A stretch of DNA of 64,000 nucleotides from Phyto melanocephala (Eukaryota > Arthropoda > Insecta > Diptera > Rhinophoridae): NCBI GenBank assembly GCA_941918925.1, contig OW799233.1:58902841-58966840 (forward strand), given 5' to 3'. The notes below the pieces were generated by a model. The model was given only the letters and a program-made list of their open reading frames with translations, searched no databases and had not been told where the DNA came from. A program made the translations under genes and the position numbers. Shown piece by piece: positions 46,010 to 56,735 of the stretch (positions are counted from its first letter, which is position 1; each line of letters starts with the position of its first letter).

Positions 46010-47382
46010 TTCTATAACTTCGATATGCTAGTAAAATGTTTTCGTAAATTTAGTCTTTCAATGAAAGTGGGCGTTAAAGTAGGCGTGTTGAAGTTGTTTC
46101 TACTAATGAATGCAACTTAGGTGTTTCACTACAGTCCTTTATTATTCCAAAATCTTTCTTCATAGACGAATTATATGAATTTGAGATAAACCGTTATATG
46201 GTAGGTAGGCGTTAAAGTGGGCGTGTCACCTAAATTTTCCGGCACAACAATAACATTGACCAGAAGAATATATGTAGCAAATTTCATCATCAAACCTCCA
46301 ATTTTGTCGGTTTTATGAGCTTTTATATTTTGTTAACATTTGATAACGAGAAATGTGGTCGTAATAGTAGGCGTGTCAAACTTTTTGTAGTCTTTCAATG
46401 AAAGTGGGCGTTAAAGTAGGCGTGTTGAAGTTGTTTCTACTAATGAATGCAACTTATATGTTTCAATATAGTCCTTTATTATTCCAAAATCTTTATTCAT
46501 AGACGAATTATATGAATTTAAGATAAACCGTTATATGGCAGGTAGGCGTTAAAGTGGGCGCGTCACCATAATTTTCCGGCATAACAATGACATTATCTAG
46601 AAGGATATCTGTAGCAAATTTCATTATCGTAGCTCTAATTTTGTCGGTTTTATGAGCTTTTAAATTTCACTAACAGTGGATAACGTGAAAAGTGGGCGTA
46701 ATAGTAGGCGTGTCGAAATTATTTTTAATAATGAAAGCAACTTAGATGTTTCAATATAGTCCTTTATTATTCTAAAATCTTTATTCGTAGAGAAAAGTAA
46801 AAGTCACATTTATTTTCCGTTAGAACAAAGCATTTGACCAAAAAGTCATGTGAGCAAAATTTCAGAGTCGTACATCCAATTTTGTTGCTTTTATGACGTT
46901 TTTGTTTTTAAATATATATCCGTACATTTTGATCGATAACTCCTTTCCTAATGCATAGATTTAGGTAATTTTCGGGGAAAAATGTTGTTTTTACTCAGGA
47001 AATATATATTCGAAGTTTCATGAGTCTACGTTAATGCGTTTGGACACAATTGCATTTTATTCGATGTTCGAAGGACACGGTTTTTTCGACCTTTTCTTGC
47101 TTTACGAGCTATAACTCTCTTCCTAACATTCCGATTTAGCCCATTTTCAATACCAAACAAACCTTGTCTATAAGAAAGATTTGAGCCCCCTAGCTTTTTC
47201 GGTGCGACCTCTATCGTGCTTTCAACAGACGGACAGACGGACGGACATAGCTAGATCGTCATAAAATCAAACCCCGATTCAGAATATATATACTTTATGG
47301 GGTCTAAAATGGATATTTCGATGTGTTACAAACGGAATGGCAAAATTAATATACCCCCACCATTTTTTTGGTGGTGGGTATA
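46010..47382 (-). mobile_element. long Helentron-like repeat without its 3' end
   Basis: Minus orientation. Two internal tandem units (GGTAGGCGTTAAAGTGGGCG at about 46200 and 46540), the GGACAGACGGACGGACATAG core, and the 5' hairpin CACCATTTTTTTGGTGGTGG. It starts just before the point where the mariner segment sits in other copies. Confidence 0.85.
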
Positions 47383-47450
47383 ATAAAAAAAACCGGCTTA
47401 TGTGAGCAAAAAACAGGCTTTCTCACCGGTTATAAAACCGAGTCTATCTT

Positions 47451-47815
47451 CCTAGGACCAACATGAGTTGTCAGTTTGTTTTATATATTAAATTTACATT
47501 TTTTTGCGAAAATTTTATGTATTATCTGAGAGGTTGCAACCCTGTAATTATAATCACTGACAGTTTGAAATTAGTTGCTAATAAAACACAGCCCGAGTGA
47601 CGTCATTTGCAGGACATGCGCAGAAAATTTTAACTTTGTGCGCGGAAGTCGTAATCTTTAATCTATCATTCTTGTACAAATCTACTAACTGAACTGTGTT
47701 TCATCAGTCCTACGTATATAGTATTTGTGTAATTGACAAACAATACTGAGACTATCCTACCCGTTTAGACGTGAGTATCTTCGCCACTGTACATATATGC
47801 ATCACAAACCCGTAC
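47451..47815. other. unassigned non-coding DNA
   Basis: Includes a GC-richer stretch (CACAGCCCGAGTGACGTCAT near 47590). No gene was recognised. Confidence 0.4.
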
Positions 47816-47818
47816 TTT

Positions 47819-48245
47819 AACAAGTTAGAGCGCTATATTCGGCCGTGCCGAATCTGATAATACCCTTTACCATCATGTACATAGGTATAATACCGCATCA
47901 TAGCTTAACCTATATTTCATGTTATACGCCATTTTTCCTTGTTATTTCCGACGCCATCCTTGATTTTGAATTTTTTCGTAGTTGACTGTATTTTACTAGT
48001 CAAGCCCTTTAATTTGATACCTATATTGATTAGGGTAAAAAAAATTTTCGTCATTTTCTTTAAGACGCCATCTTGGATTTAACATGTTTTAATAATTAAC
48101 TATATTCTACTGGTCAAGCCCTTTCATTTGATACCAATATTGAGGGTGTTCAAGAAGTTACATTTTAAAATACCAGATTTCACCCATTTATAATTTTATT
48201 GTCCGCCATTTTGTAGTGGCGGCCAACATGAATTTTAATGTTGTT
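47819..48245 (+). mobile_element. one arm of the foldback family
   Basis: From CAAGTTAGAGCGCTATATTC to GTGGCGGCCAACATGAATTT, matching the left arm at 41715 and, in inverse, the right arm at 44060-44462. It is followed by an (AT)n run at 48262-48289. Confidence 0.8.
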
Positions 48246-48256
48246 ATTTCATGTTA

Positions 48257-48288
<32 letters not shown>

Positions 48289-48601
48289 CTTTGAGTTAGT
48301 ACGAAATTTACCAACATCTGTAGTGCGATTCAGTAACTTATTTTAACGATAATCGTATCGGTAAAAACAGTTAACAATAATTTTATCGATTTCGGTATTC
48401 AGTAACATATTGTTACAGATTTATTTTTAAATAGCTTAATTTACATTATAATTTATTTTAGTTGTAGTAGTTTAAGTTACTGTAGTTTTATTTGTATTAG
48501 TTTATTTTGCTGATTGTTCGAACTTGATGTTTGTTATTATGTGTAGCATACTTTTAGGCACTTCTATTATTCCTACATATTACATAACGTCTAAATTTAA
48601 A

Positions 48602-48924
48602 TGTAACGGTTTTCGCATGTACTAGAATGTACATACGAGAACTTTTCGAATGTTACCGAACACCACTATGTTACTATAAATAGCCGAACAATACAGCTAG
48701 CATGATCAGTATTACAACAGAGCTTGTAAAGTGTGTATCAAAGTGAGTTGTATAATAAAAGTGTAATAAGTAAAGTATTATAAAAAAAAATATCTGAGTG
48801 TATTTAAAGAAATAAAGTGCTCTTAATTTTATAACTAATTTCAATTGTTTTTAATTGCAATAAAAGAACTCAATGTGTATTCAAAGGAAGTAAGCCAACG
48901 TTTATAAAAGGTATAAACGTAACA
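48602..48924 (+). repeat. possible solo LTR
   Basis: Starts TGTAACGGTTTTCGCATG and ends AAACGTAACA, the usual TG...CA layout. It contains a TATA box (TATAAATAG at 48675-48683) about 73 bases in and AATAAA-type signals after it. No matching partner and no clear 4-6 base duplication were found, so this is tentative. Confidence 0.4.
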
Positions 48925-49244
48925 ATTTTTACCGACAGTTCTCATTGTTATCTAAACAACAATAACACTGTGCAAGAAATTTACACTTTTTTTCGTGACA
49001 AGCTGGGCACCTGGCGTTTTAGCATAATTCGGGTACGCTGAATTCAGTGGTGCCCGCGGTTTTTTAAGATTGGCTCTGGTTTTTGAGATATACCGTTATT
49101 TCGAAAATGGAGGAGGTTGCACAACATATGTTCGCGTAACCCAAAAACGCTTTAGCTTATTGAAAAAACTTAAAAACCGAAAAATTTCCTTTAATAAAAG
49201 TAAAACTTCTTTCTAGTATCCGCAGTCGCTTTAGAAACATAATT

Positions 49245-49460
49245 TTTTTTTGGAAAAAAAAAATTAATTTTTTTATCAAAATTTAGAAATTTTTGTTTTT
49301 TAAAAATTCATAAAAAATCAAAAAATACAGCTAGGCTTCTAATTTTTTGTAGACATATAAAAAACGAAGCTGATAACAAAACAAGCTATAAATCTTCAAA
49401 ATCTGTAAGCAACTTTTGATTAGTTAATTTAAGAATTTCATAAAACGCAATATTTGTATG
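49245..49460 (+). repeat. left inverted arm of copy 2
   Basis: Inverse match to 51515-51715, with about 30 bases extra (near 49290-49325) on this side. Confidence 0.8.
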
Positions 49461-49816
49461 GAAGCCCCCCTAAGAAGTGAAGTTACCGATTAAAAAATTC
49501 TTAGAATTAAGAAATAAAGTCATAAATGCTTACATCTTTGTATTTTATTGTGCTTACAAAACCACACAAATCGGTCTTTTATTATGCAGTCAAAGCCGCA
49601 CTAATCGGTTTTGTAAATAACGTAAATAACATATTCTATTGTTATACCTGGAACAGGTAGAAATATTATTCGCCTTGGTTTTTTTTACAAAACATGGTCA
49701 TGAAGGTCTCGACAGGTACTTTGATTAAAACAATTACAGTAAAAATAAGAGTTCCTCAACCCCTTCACTGTCATATGGAAAGTGCTTGCGAAAGTGATTA
49801 GTTAAGTTTAAAGCCT

Positions 49817-51150
49817 TTGACAGTCTTGTATCCAATCAGTTATATTTATTATAAAAAGTTTAATTACTTTTGTTATGTGTGTGGGAAATATAAAAATATG
49901 TCAAGTCGCCGTAAAATCACTATTGAAACAAGTACCTTGTATGAATTATATTTTTCTTTAAGTTTTATATATGGTAAGAGTTGGACACCATCAATAGTGT
50001 GTACACACTGCATTTACCATTTAAATAAGTGGGGAAAAAATGGAGACGCCATGTTATTTGGTGTTCGTGCGTGCATAAATTATACAGCGGGTATGAACAG
50101 AAGAAAAATGACTTATATATCTTATACTGAAACAGCATATGCTCGATTTCCGCTGCCACATTCTAATGAAATTCCTGTTCCGGATAGCCATATACCAACA
50201 AAACATATTCCCTCAATAATTGATGCTGTTGAAGCGGGTGGACCAGCTACTTCAATGTATCAACCGTCATGCATCACGGTTCCATGCAGTCACAATGAAA
50301 TCATGCAATATCGTCTGGATATAATGGTACGGCGTCTAAAATTATCTCAAAGACAGAGCATTCTCTTGACATAAGAGTTAAAACGAGCTAATATTTTAGC
50401 ACCAGATGTACAAATATACGGGGCTATCAATCGCCATAGACGATTTACGACTTTTTTTTAAATCTATTGAGAATAATTCTGACATCCGCGGCTTGGTTTT
50501 AACAATGCAAAATGAATATAATCCTGGAGATTGGCGCTTATTTATTGATTCTTCCAAAAGTAGCTTAAAAGCAGTTTTGCTATATGTCACTGATTTAAAA
50601 AGTCCTATTCCGATAGCACTAAGCACAAATGCTTCCTCCACTCCACATCAAACTGGGTATTGTAAAAAATTTTATAAAAGCATTGAACCCAGATGGTGTT
50701 GCTTTTACCGAATTGCACCGAATTTTTCCACGATTAAGCGGCATGAAAGTAAAATAAGGTATGAACTCTAACTACTTTATTAAATCAGATTTATATTTCT
50801 TATCATAATGTTTTTATTTTACAGGAACTCTTAATGGACCGGACATTCGTCGTCTTATGAAGGACCATGAATTTGAGGTTGCATTGAATGATATCGAGCT
50901 ATTGGCCTGGAATTGTGTGAAATCAGTAATAGAAAATGTATTAGGAAATCATCGGTCTGAAAACTGGCGAATTTTAATCAAAAATATGCTAACCGCATTG
51001 AAAAACTTAAACGTTAGAATGCCATTGAAAATACATTTTTTGCATTACCATGCCGAAAAATTTAATGAACAATCACCAGCCGAGTCTGATTGATTCGCTA
51101 TTAGGGGATATTTGTTGGAATCTGCAGGAGGAAGAAGAATAAATTTCTAA
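49817..51150 (+). pseudogene. putative RNase-H-like transposase gene (copy 2), internally deleted
   Basis: Plus strand, same family as 22450-25130. The first frame (49817-50374, 185 codons) has the two cysteine pairs CYVC and CTHC and then a GRWSPSIVC-like region (KSWTPSIVC), ending in a basic helix. A frame break at 50374 is followed by 50406-50771 with DWRLFIDSSKSSLKAVLLYV and SPIPIALS, the block that carries the first proposed catalytic Asp. The central part that holds SDLK and WDSR in copy 1 is deleted near 50620-50640. Directly after it, in a shifted frame, come PLHIKLGIVKNFIKAL and FPRLSGMKVK. A GT-AG intron (50759-50824) and GTLNGPDIRRLMKD follow, and the gene continues to MPLKIHFLHYHAEKF before a stop at 51093. 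The EHGERFH block is replaced by diverged sequence. It is not functional as it stands. Confidence 0.75.
50759..50824 (+). other. 66-base intron in the copy 2 gene
   Basis: Donor AAATAAG|GTATGAAC and acceptor TTTATTTTACAG|GAACTC. Splicing keeps VK-x-GTLNGP in one frame, although the codon just before the donor is now a stop. Confidence 0.65.
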
Positions 51151-51514
51151 ATAAAAACTTTAACTTTAGCTACTTAACAACAAAAATTTTTTAGTTTGGT
51201 TATTATAAAAAATTTAATCTTTTCTGAAAAAATCAAAAGTTGTAGACAGATTTTAATCACTAATAGCTTATTTTGTTTGGAACTTTGTTTTTTATACGCG
51301 TAGAACTCTAGCCTTAAATTTCGCACCTGCAGCGCCTGAGATACCCTTAGACGGGCCAAATGACCAGCGCAACTTTATTTTTCATTCCCATCATTTGTTT
51401 CTAAGGCCTAGGATTCACTCCTAGGGGGATAAAATGTATGACCGACCTCCAATGTTTTTGTTCTTAACATTTTCCCAAATTATACTTTCCCTTTATCACC
51501 ATCCCTTAGAGGGG

Positions 51515-51715
51515 TTGCGTTTTACGAAATTCTTAAATTAACTAAAACTTGTCGACTTTTGTGAATAGAATCAAAAGTTGCTAACAGATTTTAAAGATTT
51601 ATGGCTTGTTTTGTTATCAGCTTTGTTTTTTCTATGTCTACAAAAAATTAGAAGAAAAAACAAAAATTTTGAAATTTTGATAAAAAAATTAATTTTTTTT
51701 TCAAAATATACCAGA
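51515..51715 (-). repeat. right inverted arm of copy 2
   Basis: Inverse match to 49245-49460. A partial direct duplicate lies at about 51225-51295. Confidence 0.8.
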
Positions 51716-51759
51716 CTCAAAAACCACTTGTTTAAGTCTCGGCTATGGCGCGACTACCT

Positions 51760-52568
51760 GTATGAGTAATGTTAGTGGTGAATTTGTTTAGACACATTTA
51801 TGACAAAGATGCCACTTTAATGTTACAGTTGTTTCGATTATGTTTAAAAAGTATTTACTGAATCGCAAAGTCGATAGTGCAAACAATAACAAGTGTCGAC
51901 AAATTAAAAGATTGTCGGATCGTAAAAAGCTAGTGAATCCCACTACCGTTTTTCCTGTATTCTTTTTTGCACGTCATTTCCACAAGTTTTTTTATAGCAT
52001 GTTCACACGGACAGCAAATATCGAGGTTCGCTCTCTCATTCAAGGTTCGCTACCGAATTTTGATTAAATCTACAAGATTCGCCATACAAAATTTTGAGAG
52101 CGAATCTACCTGGTTCATTTTGAATCTTGTTGCGAATCTCGAAGAATTTACTATCATCTAAAATTTTGATAACAAAAAATCGCTAATTTATCTGTACTGG
52201 CTATCAAAAACAAAAATAAACAAAGGAAAACAGAAAAAATATTGTGTGCAAATAATCATTGTGGAAATAAAAGATATGTATATGTTTAAAGTACAAAAGG
52301 TGTTCAAAGTCACTAATCATATGAATTATATGACATAGTACAATATGAGAGTATACTTTGAATTGTCCCAATATGTGTCTGATTGCTACTTTATTTCTAT
52401 CTGTAAAGCCATGCATATTTGATAGTATTTATAAAAACGTTTAATGAAATTAAAAAAAAATCAAAATCAGGTTGATTTGTTACAAAATCAAGCAACTAAA
52501 TCGATTACTGAGTCATATTTATTCTATTTAATCATCAGTAACAAATTTTTGCTATTATTCGTCATAAC
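51760..52568. other. unassigned DNA
   Basis: Contains direct and inverse repeats of TTCGCTCTC/GAGAGCGAATC around 52030-52110, perhaps a short MITE. No gene was recognised. Open frames at 51840 and 51967 lack family resemblance. Confidence 0.4.
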
Positions 52569-52572
52569 ATTT

Positions 52573-52880
52573 CTATACCCAGCAACTGTGGTGCACTGGT
52601 GTATATATAGCTTTGTCATTCCGTTTGTAATTTCTACAATTTTCATTTCCGACCCCATAAAGTATATATTTTCTGAAAGCTTATGAATAGAGGAGTCGTT
52701 TAAGCCCTGACCGTCTGCCCGTCCGTCCGTGTGTTGGTTGAAATCAACTTTTAGAAGCAATCATATGTTCCTCAGATCTGTGTATAGTATCAATCTTTTG
52801 GAAATATCCGGGAATGAATCGCTATTGAAATTCTGCACAATCGCCCAATAACTTTTTGAGATATGAGCAAATAAACACGA
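52573..52880 (+). mobile_element. mini-me-like 5' fragment
   Basis: 5' hairpin variant (ACCCAGCAACTGTGGTGCAC), core with GTCTGCCCGTCCGTCCGTG, ending soon after CACGACTGCCTC, where the CGACCACCTCG block should be. Confidence 0.85.
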
Positions 52881-52959
52881 CTGCCTCTGTTTTTTCCCAT
52901 ATTTTTACCACATAAATTAACAATTTTCAGCCATAGAATAATTTATATGTACCTTTGCT

Positions 52960-53534
52960 ACTATTTGTAGATATAATATGCCTCTAGGGATATTCGTGAA
53001 AAATTTTGGATAAGGCGGGCTCCAATCGGTAAAGTTATAAGCAAGTTTTTTAATATATATTCCAAAAATTTACAAACGAAAATGAATTTTTTTCAGCTTC
53101 TAGACAACTTATAGTGCAATATAAGCACTATAAGAAAAATAAAATTATTGTTGGCCGTCACTTCAAAATGGTGAACAATAAATTTATATATGGCTCAAAT
53201 CTGATATTGAAGAATGTAACTTCTTGAACGCCCTTAAAATTGGTAGCAAATGAAAGGGCTTGACCAGTAGAATACATTAAATTATTAAAAAATGTAAAAT
53301 CCAAGATGGCACTTAAACAAAATATCGGATCAAATTTTTAACCCCCTCAATATGGGTATCAAATTCAAGGGCTTGACTAGTTAAAAATCTAGGATGGCGT
53401 CGGAAATAATAAGGAAAAATTGCGTATAATATGAAATATAGGTTAAGCTACGATGTGGGATTATACCTATTTACATGATGGTGAAGGGTATTATCAGATT
53501 CGGCACTGCCGAATATAGCACTCTTACTTGTTAT
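52960..53534 (-). mobile_element. one arm of the foldback family
   Basis: Matches 43900-44462 (GGCTCCAATCGGTAAAGTTA, AGCTTCTAGACAAC, GGATGGCGTCGGAAATAATA) and ends CTCTTACTTGTT. Confidence 0.8.
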
Positions 53535-53702
53535 TTATATATTTGTGCTTATCTCACACCGATAACATTATGTGTTGGTGTGGTTTTCTTTAAACTTATT
53601 TCCGTTAGATTTTTCTGCAATGATTCATGAACTTCCTAACAAAATAGAACACAGCAAAAAAAATATAACAAAAAATAATTTTGCAGGGGTTCAACTGGTG
53701 AG

Positions 53703-54596
53703 AAGGGTTTTTTCCCGGAATTTTTCGTTTCCCGGGAAAGCGAGATTTATTTTTTAATTTCCCGGGATCCCGCAGCAAAATAAATAAGAAGTAAATTTAT
53801 TTTTAATTAATAAAAGACTTTTTATTAAAAAGCATAAAATAGTCTATAATGTAAAAGAAACATTTCAAAACTATAAAAATTAATGAAGAAACTTAAATTT
53901 AAAATAAAAATTGAGTAAAAATATTTCTAATTGAAAAAAATATAATTCTCTAGATACGAGATCAAATATGAGCACAAAAAACAAAAATACAGGTACTTCA
54001 GCTATGAGATCAAAAATAAAATCATTAGAATTCAATTTCAAAAAGATGTAAATACAAGGTATAATTAAAAAAATATAACCTCACAATTTTTAACGACTTG
54101 AAAAATAATCTTTTAATACGCTCAAAGCGTTTATTGACTGGTCAGAAAGTCTATTTCTGATTTTATTAACAAATTGCCCTGTTACAGAAAACACTCTTTC
54201 GCTTTCACTCTTTCTTTATCTTTGCACATAAAGAGCATACAGCAGTGTCATCAGCCTAATTTTCAAAAAAAACTTCCATACTATTGAACTTTCCATCTAA
54301 AACAGTTTCGTTTCTTTTATTAAAAAAAAAATATATTAAAAAAAAGTTTATAAAATTAACACACTACCTTAAAAAGTATATCAAATTATTTGTAAAAATA
54401 TTTTTAACCATAAAGTTAAAAACAAACTTGAAGAAAATATTTTTATGAAAAAGAAATGTCACAATATAAACATATGCTTTCGAGTCGTAGCTACATTTTT
54501 CATTTTCCGGGATCTCGAAAAATAATCCCGGGAAAACGGGAAGATTAAATAACTCAAATTCCCGAGAATTTCCGGGACGGAAACGGGAAAACCCTA
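53703..54596. mobile_element. hAT element of the CCCGGG family, decayed 8-bp duplication
   Basis: Ends AAGGGTTTTTTCCCGG and GAAACGGGAAAACCCTA, flanked by CTGGTGAG (53695-53702) and CTAGTGAC (54597-54604), 6 of 8 matching. TTCCCGGGAA motifs lie at both ends. It holds a transposase 3' end at about 54110-54215 and is 894 bp long. Confidence 0.8.
54110..54215 (-). pseudogene. hAT C-terminal dimerisation domain
   Basis: The minus-strand frame reads ERVFSVTGQFVNKIRNRLSD, then QSINALSVLKDYF and a stop. This is the hAT dimerisation block; the rest of the transposase is lost. Confidence 0.85.
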
Positions 54597-54604
54597 CTAG
54601 TGAC

Positions 54605-55495
54605 GAAATGATTTAATTAGGGTGAAAACACAAATGATTTGAACATAAGCGTGTCATTGGAGATTATGTGTTAACATGAATATCGTAATGAATTTCACTC
54701 CATTCTAATAAGTTCATAGAACTCATGCATATTTGGTGAAAAGCATCCGATGTTTCATGAGTTGATTTAATTAGTTTACATAAATTGTTTAAGATATTTT
54801 GCATGATGCATAATGTCGCCTTCATTTAAAAGCACATCATTTACGACAAATTATTTTGCATTTTGGAAGTCATTTAGAATAAATACTTTAGCACTATTGA
54901 TTTAGTAGTACTGAAAATGTAATTCACTTTGCATTACTTTCAAATATTTTTACTGGCAATAAAGAAAGCCTATCTTACTGTTAATAGACTAGTTAAAAAG
55001 TTTTAAAAAAATAATACCTACATATTTTATAAAGAATGTGCAAAAACGAACAATTAATTTCATACAATAGCTACATTTTCATTCATATTTCATACATTAC
55101 AATTCAATACATTTTGTTGTTGCAGTGTTGTAAATACAAAAACTTTAACGACAACATTTAACAATTTGTGTGTACAATTGGAGAACATGAGGACAATGCT
55201 CACCTTAGACAAAAACGTCTTTAAATCATAGTTGAAAATCCGACTGGAAATGCCAAATATTTAACACAAAAATTTAAAATGGCAATTTTTACGTTCGGCA
55301 TTATCGTCAGCTTTATTACAAAATAACTTATCCTACTAATATATTTAATATGTAAATGTGAATGTTTAGATTTTTGGATGCTTGTAACACTGTCACACAA
55401 AAAATTTTATTGTTCATCTCAAACAAATTTAGTTACCAGCATATGTATGCCACCGTTTAATTTCATTTTCCATATTTTTTAATGATACATGTTTT
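54605..55495. other. non-coding DNA
   Basis: AT-rich unique sequence. No coding region or repeat was recognised. Confidence 0.45.
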
Positions 55496-55498
55496 TAT

Positions 55499-56046
55499 TA
55501 TACCCTTCACACAAAAGTGAAAAAGGGAATATGTTTGTCATTTCGTGTGAAATTTCTACAATTTTCATTTCCGACCCCATAAAGTATACATATATGTACA
55601 TATTTTCTGAAAGCTTATGAATAGTTGAGTCGATTAAGCATTTTCAGTCTGTCAGTCTGTCCGTGTGTATGTTGAAATCAACTTTTTGAAGCACCCCGAC
55701 CCTCGTGAAGTTCGGTATTGAAAATCAGAAAAATCGGTACATAAACAACTGAGATATGAGCAAACAACCACGACCACCTCGTTTTTTTTCACAACAACAA
55801 CATGCAACACGTACATACATACATACAAACGTGGTATAATGGTCAGAGTGGTCGAATCCCAGCTGAGCCAAAAAAAATTTCTTTTATTTTTTTTTAACAT
55901 ACATCCATAAACTCAATTTATAATTATACATATACTTATGTATGTTTTTTATATGTATGTATGTACGTATTTCATATGAGATGAATGATGATACAAACAA
56001 TTGTTATTGTGAAGGGCACTGACGAATATAGTACTCTTACTTGTTT
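55499..56046 (+). mobile_element. mini-me-like element
   Basis: A short copy with 5' hairpin, a GTCAGTCTGTCAGTCTGTCC core and the CGACCACCTCG block. The tRNA-like block reads TGGTATAATGGTCAGAG then TGGTCGAATCCCAGC. The 3' end is reduced to CTCTTACTTGTT with the hairpin mostly deleted. Confidence 0.85.
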
Positions 56047-56395
56047 TTTTTAAAGCTTAAAAATTATTTGCAAGTTCCTAAAATTCCTGGTGTATCATGA
56101 TTTATCGTTGTTGTTCATTTACCTTTGCAATTTAAATTTATTCTACTATATTTGACACTAAAAAACTTTCCACAATCTGCAAATTTCTGAAATACTCTTT
56201 CATAATACAAACATGATAAAAATGATTACTTCATATGGAGTAGAGACCTTTTCTTTTGATGCAGATGAAGAAGTTAATATTCTGTTAAAAATTTAGAGAC
56301 ATCTGAATAGAAGTTCTTGATTTATCCGTCTTTAAAACACTTTACTTTATAGCACACAAACAACAACAACAATCTAATGAATTGAAAAAGACATA
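56047..56395. other. non-coding DNA
   Basis: No feature was supported. Confidence 0.45.
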
Positions 56396-56735
56396 CTAAA
56401 GGGTCCGCCATCAAACGTTTTTTTTTTTCAACTAGTGCTTATTTCGTGAATGGTAACACTAAGCTCATGTCTGATTTGACAGATAATTAGTTTTATCCTT
56501 CCGCTGAACAAATATGGTTGTGTATACGCTTGAGCAACGCTGGGAAATATTGCGACATTACTTTGGCCGATTTTGCCAAAAAAAATCATTTTTTCAGATG
56601 AAGCTCATTTTGATCTTGGCGGGTATGTAAACAAGCAAAATTGTCGCATTTGGGGCACAGAAAACCCGCACGCATACATTTAAAAGCCGATACACCCAAA
56701 ACGAGTAACTGTTTGGTGCGGATTTGGGTCCAGAG

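Larger units (their letters stand above)
44462..47450 (-). mobile_element. second copy of the TAGGGTGATC hAT, split by later insertions
   Basis: Pieces at 44462-44708, 45434-45590 and 47390-47450 match the inverse of 29390-30000 (for example GACCCTTTGTGTG, CAAATTATAAGCACAACAACG, AAAACCGGCTTATGTGAGC). Between them lie a mini-me (44711-45432), part of the CCCGGG hAT (about 45600-45931) and a long Helentron-like repeat (46010-47382). The outer end near 47448 is decayed (ATCTTCCTA for ATCACCCTA). Confidence 0.7.
49245..51715 (+). mobile_element. TIR element carrying an RNase-H-like gene (copy 2)
   Basis: The left arm (49245-49460) and right arm (51515-51715) are inverse copies. Shared pieces are AATTTTTTTATCAAAATTT, TCTAATTTTTTGTAGACATA, GCTGATAACAAAACAAGC, ATAAATCTTCAAAATCTGT, GCAACTTTTGATT and TTAATTTAAGAATTTC. 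The right side carries part of the arm twice in direct orientation (around 51225 and 51565). The gene at about 49817-51150 lies between. The arms are unlike those of copy 1, so this is a different lineage. Outer limits and target duplication are not resolved. Confidence 0.7.

Noticed and set aside
49817..51093. Possible intact host gene
   Set aside because: Frame breaks, an internal deletion and flanking inverted repeats make a mobile-element origin more likely.
51840..52067. Open frame of 75 codons with basic residues
   Set aside because: No family resemblance. It overlaps an inverse TTCGCTCTC repeat that looks like a small element.
55830..55870. Possible tRNA gene (TGGTATAATGG then TGGTCGAATCCC)
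   Set aside because: The A-to-B distance is far too short and there is no anticodon arm. It is a decayed copy of the mini-me block.
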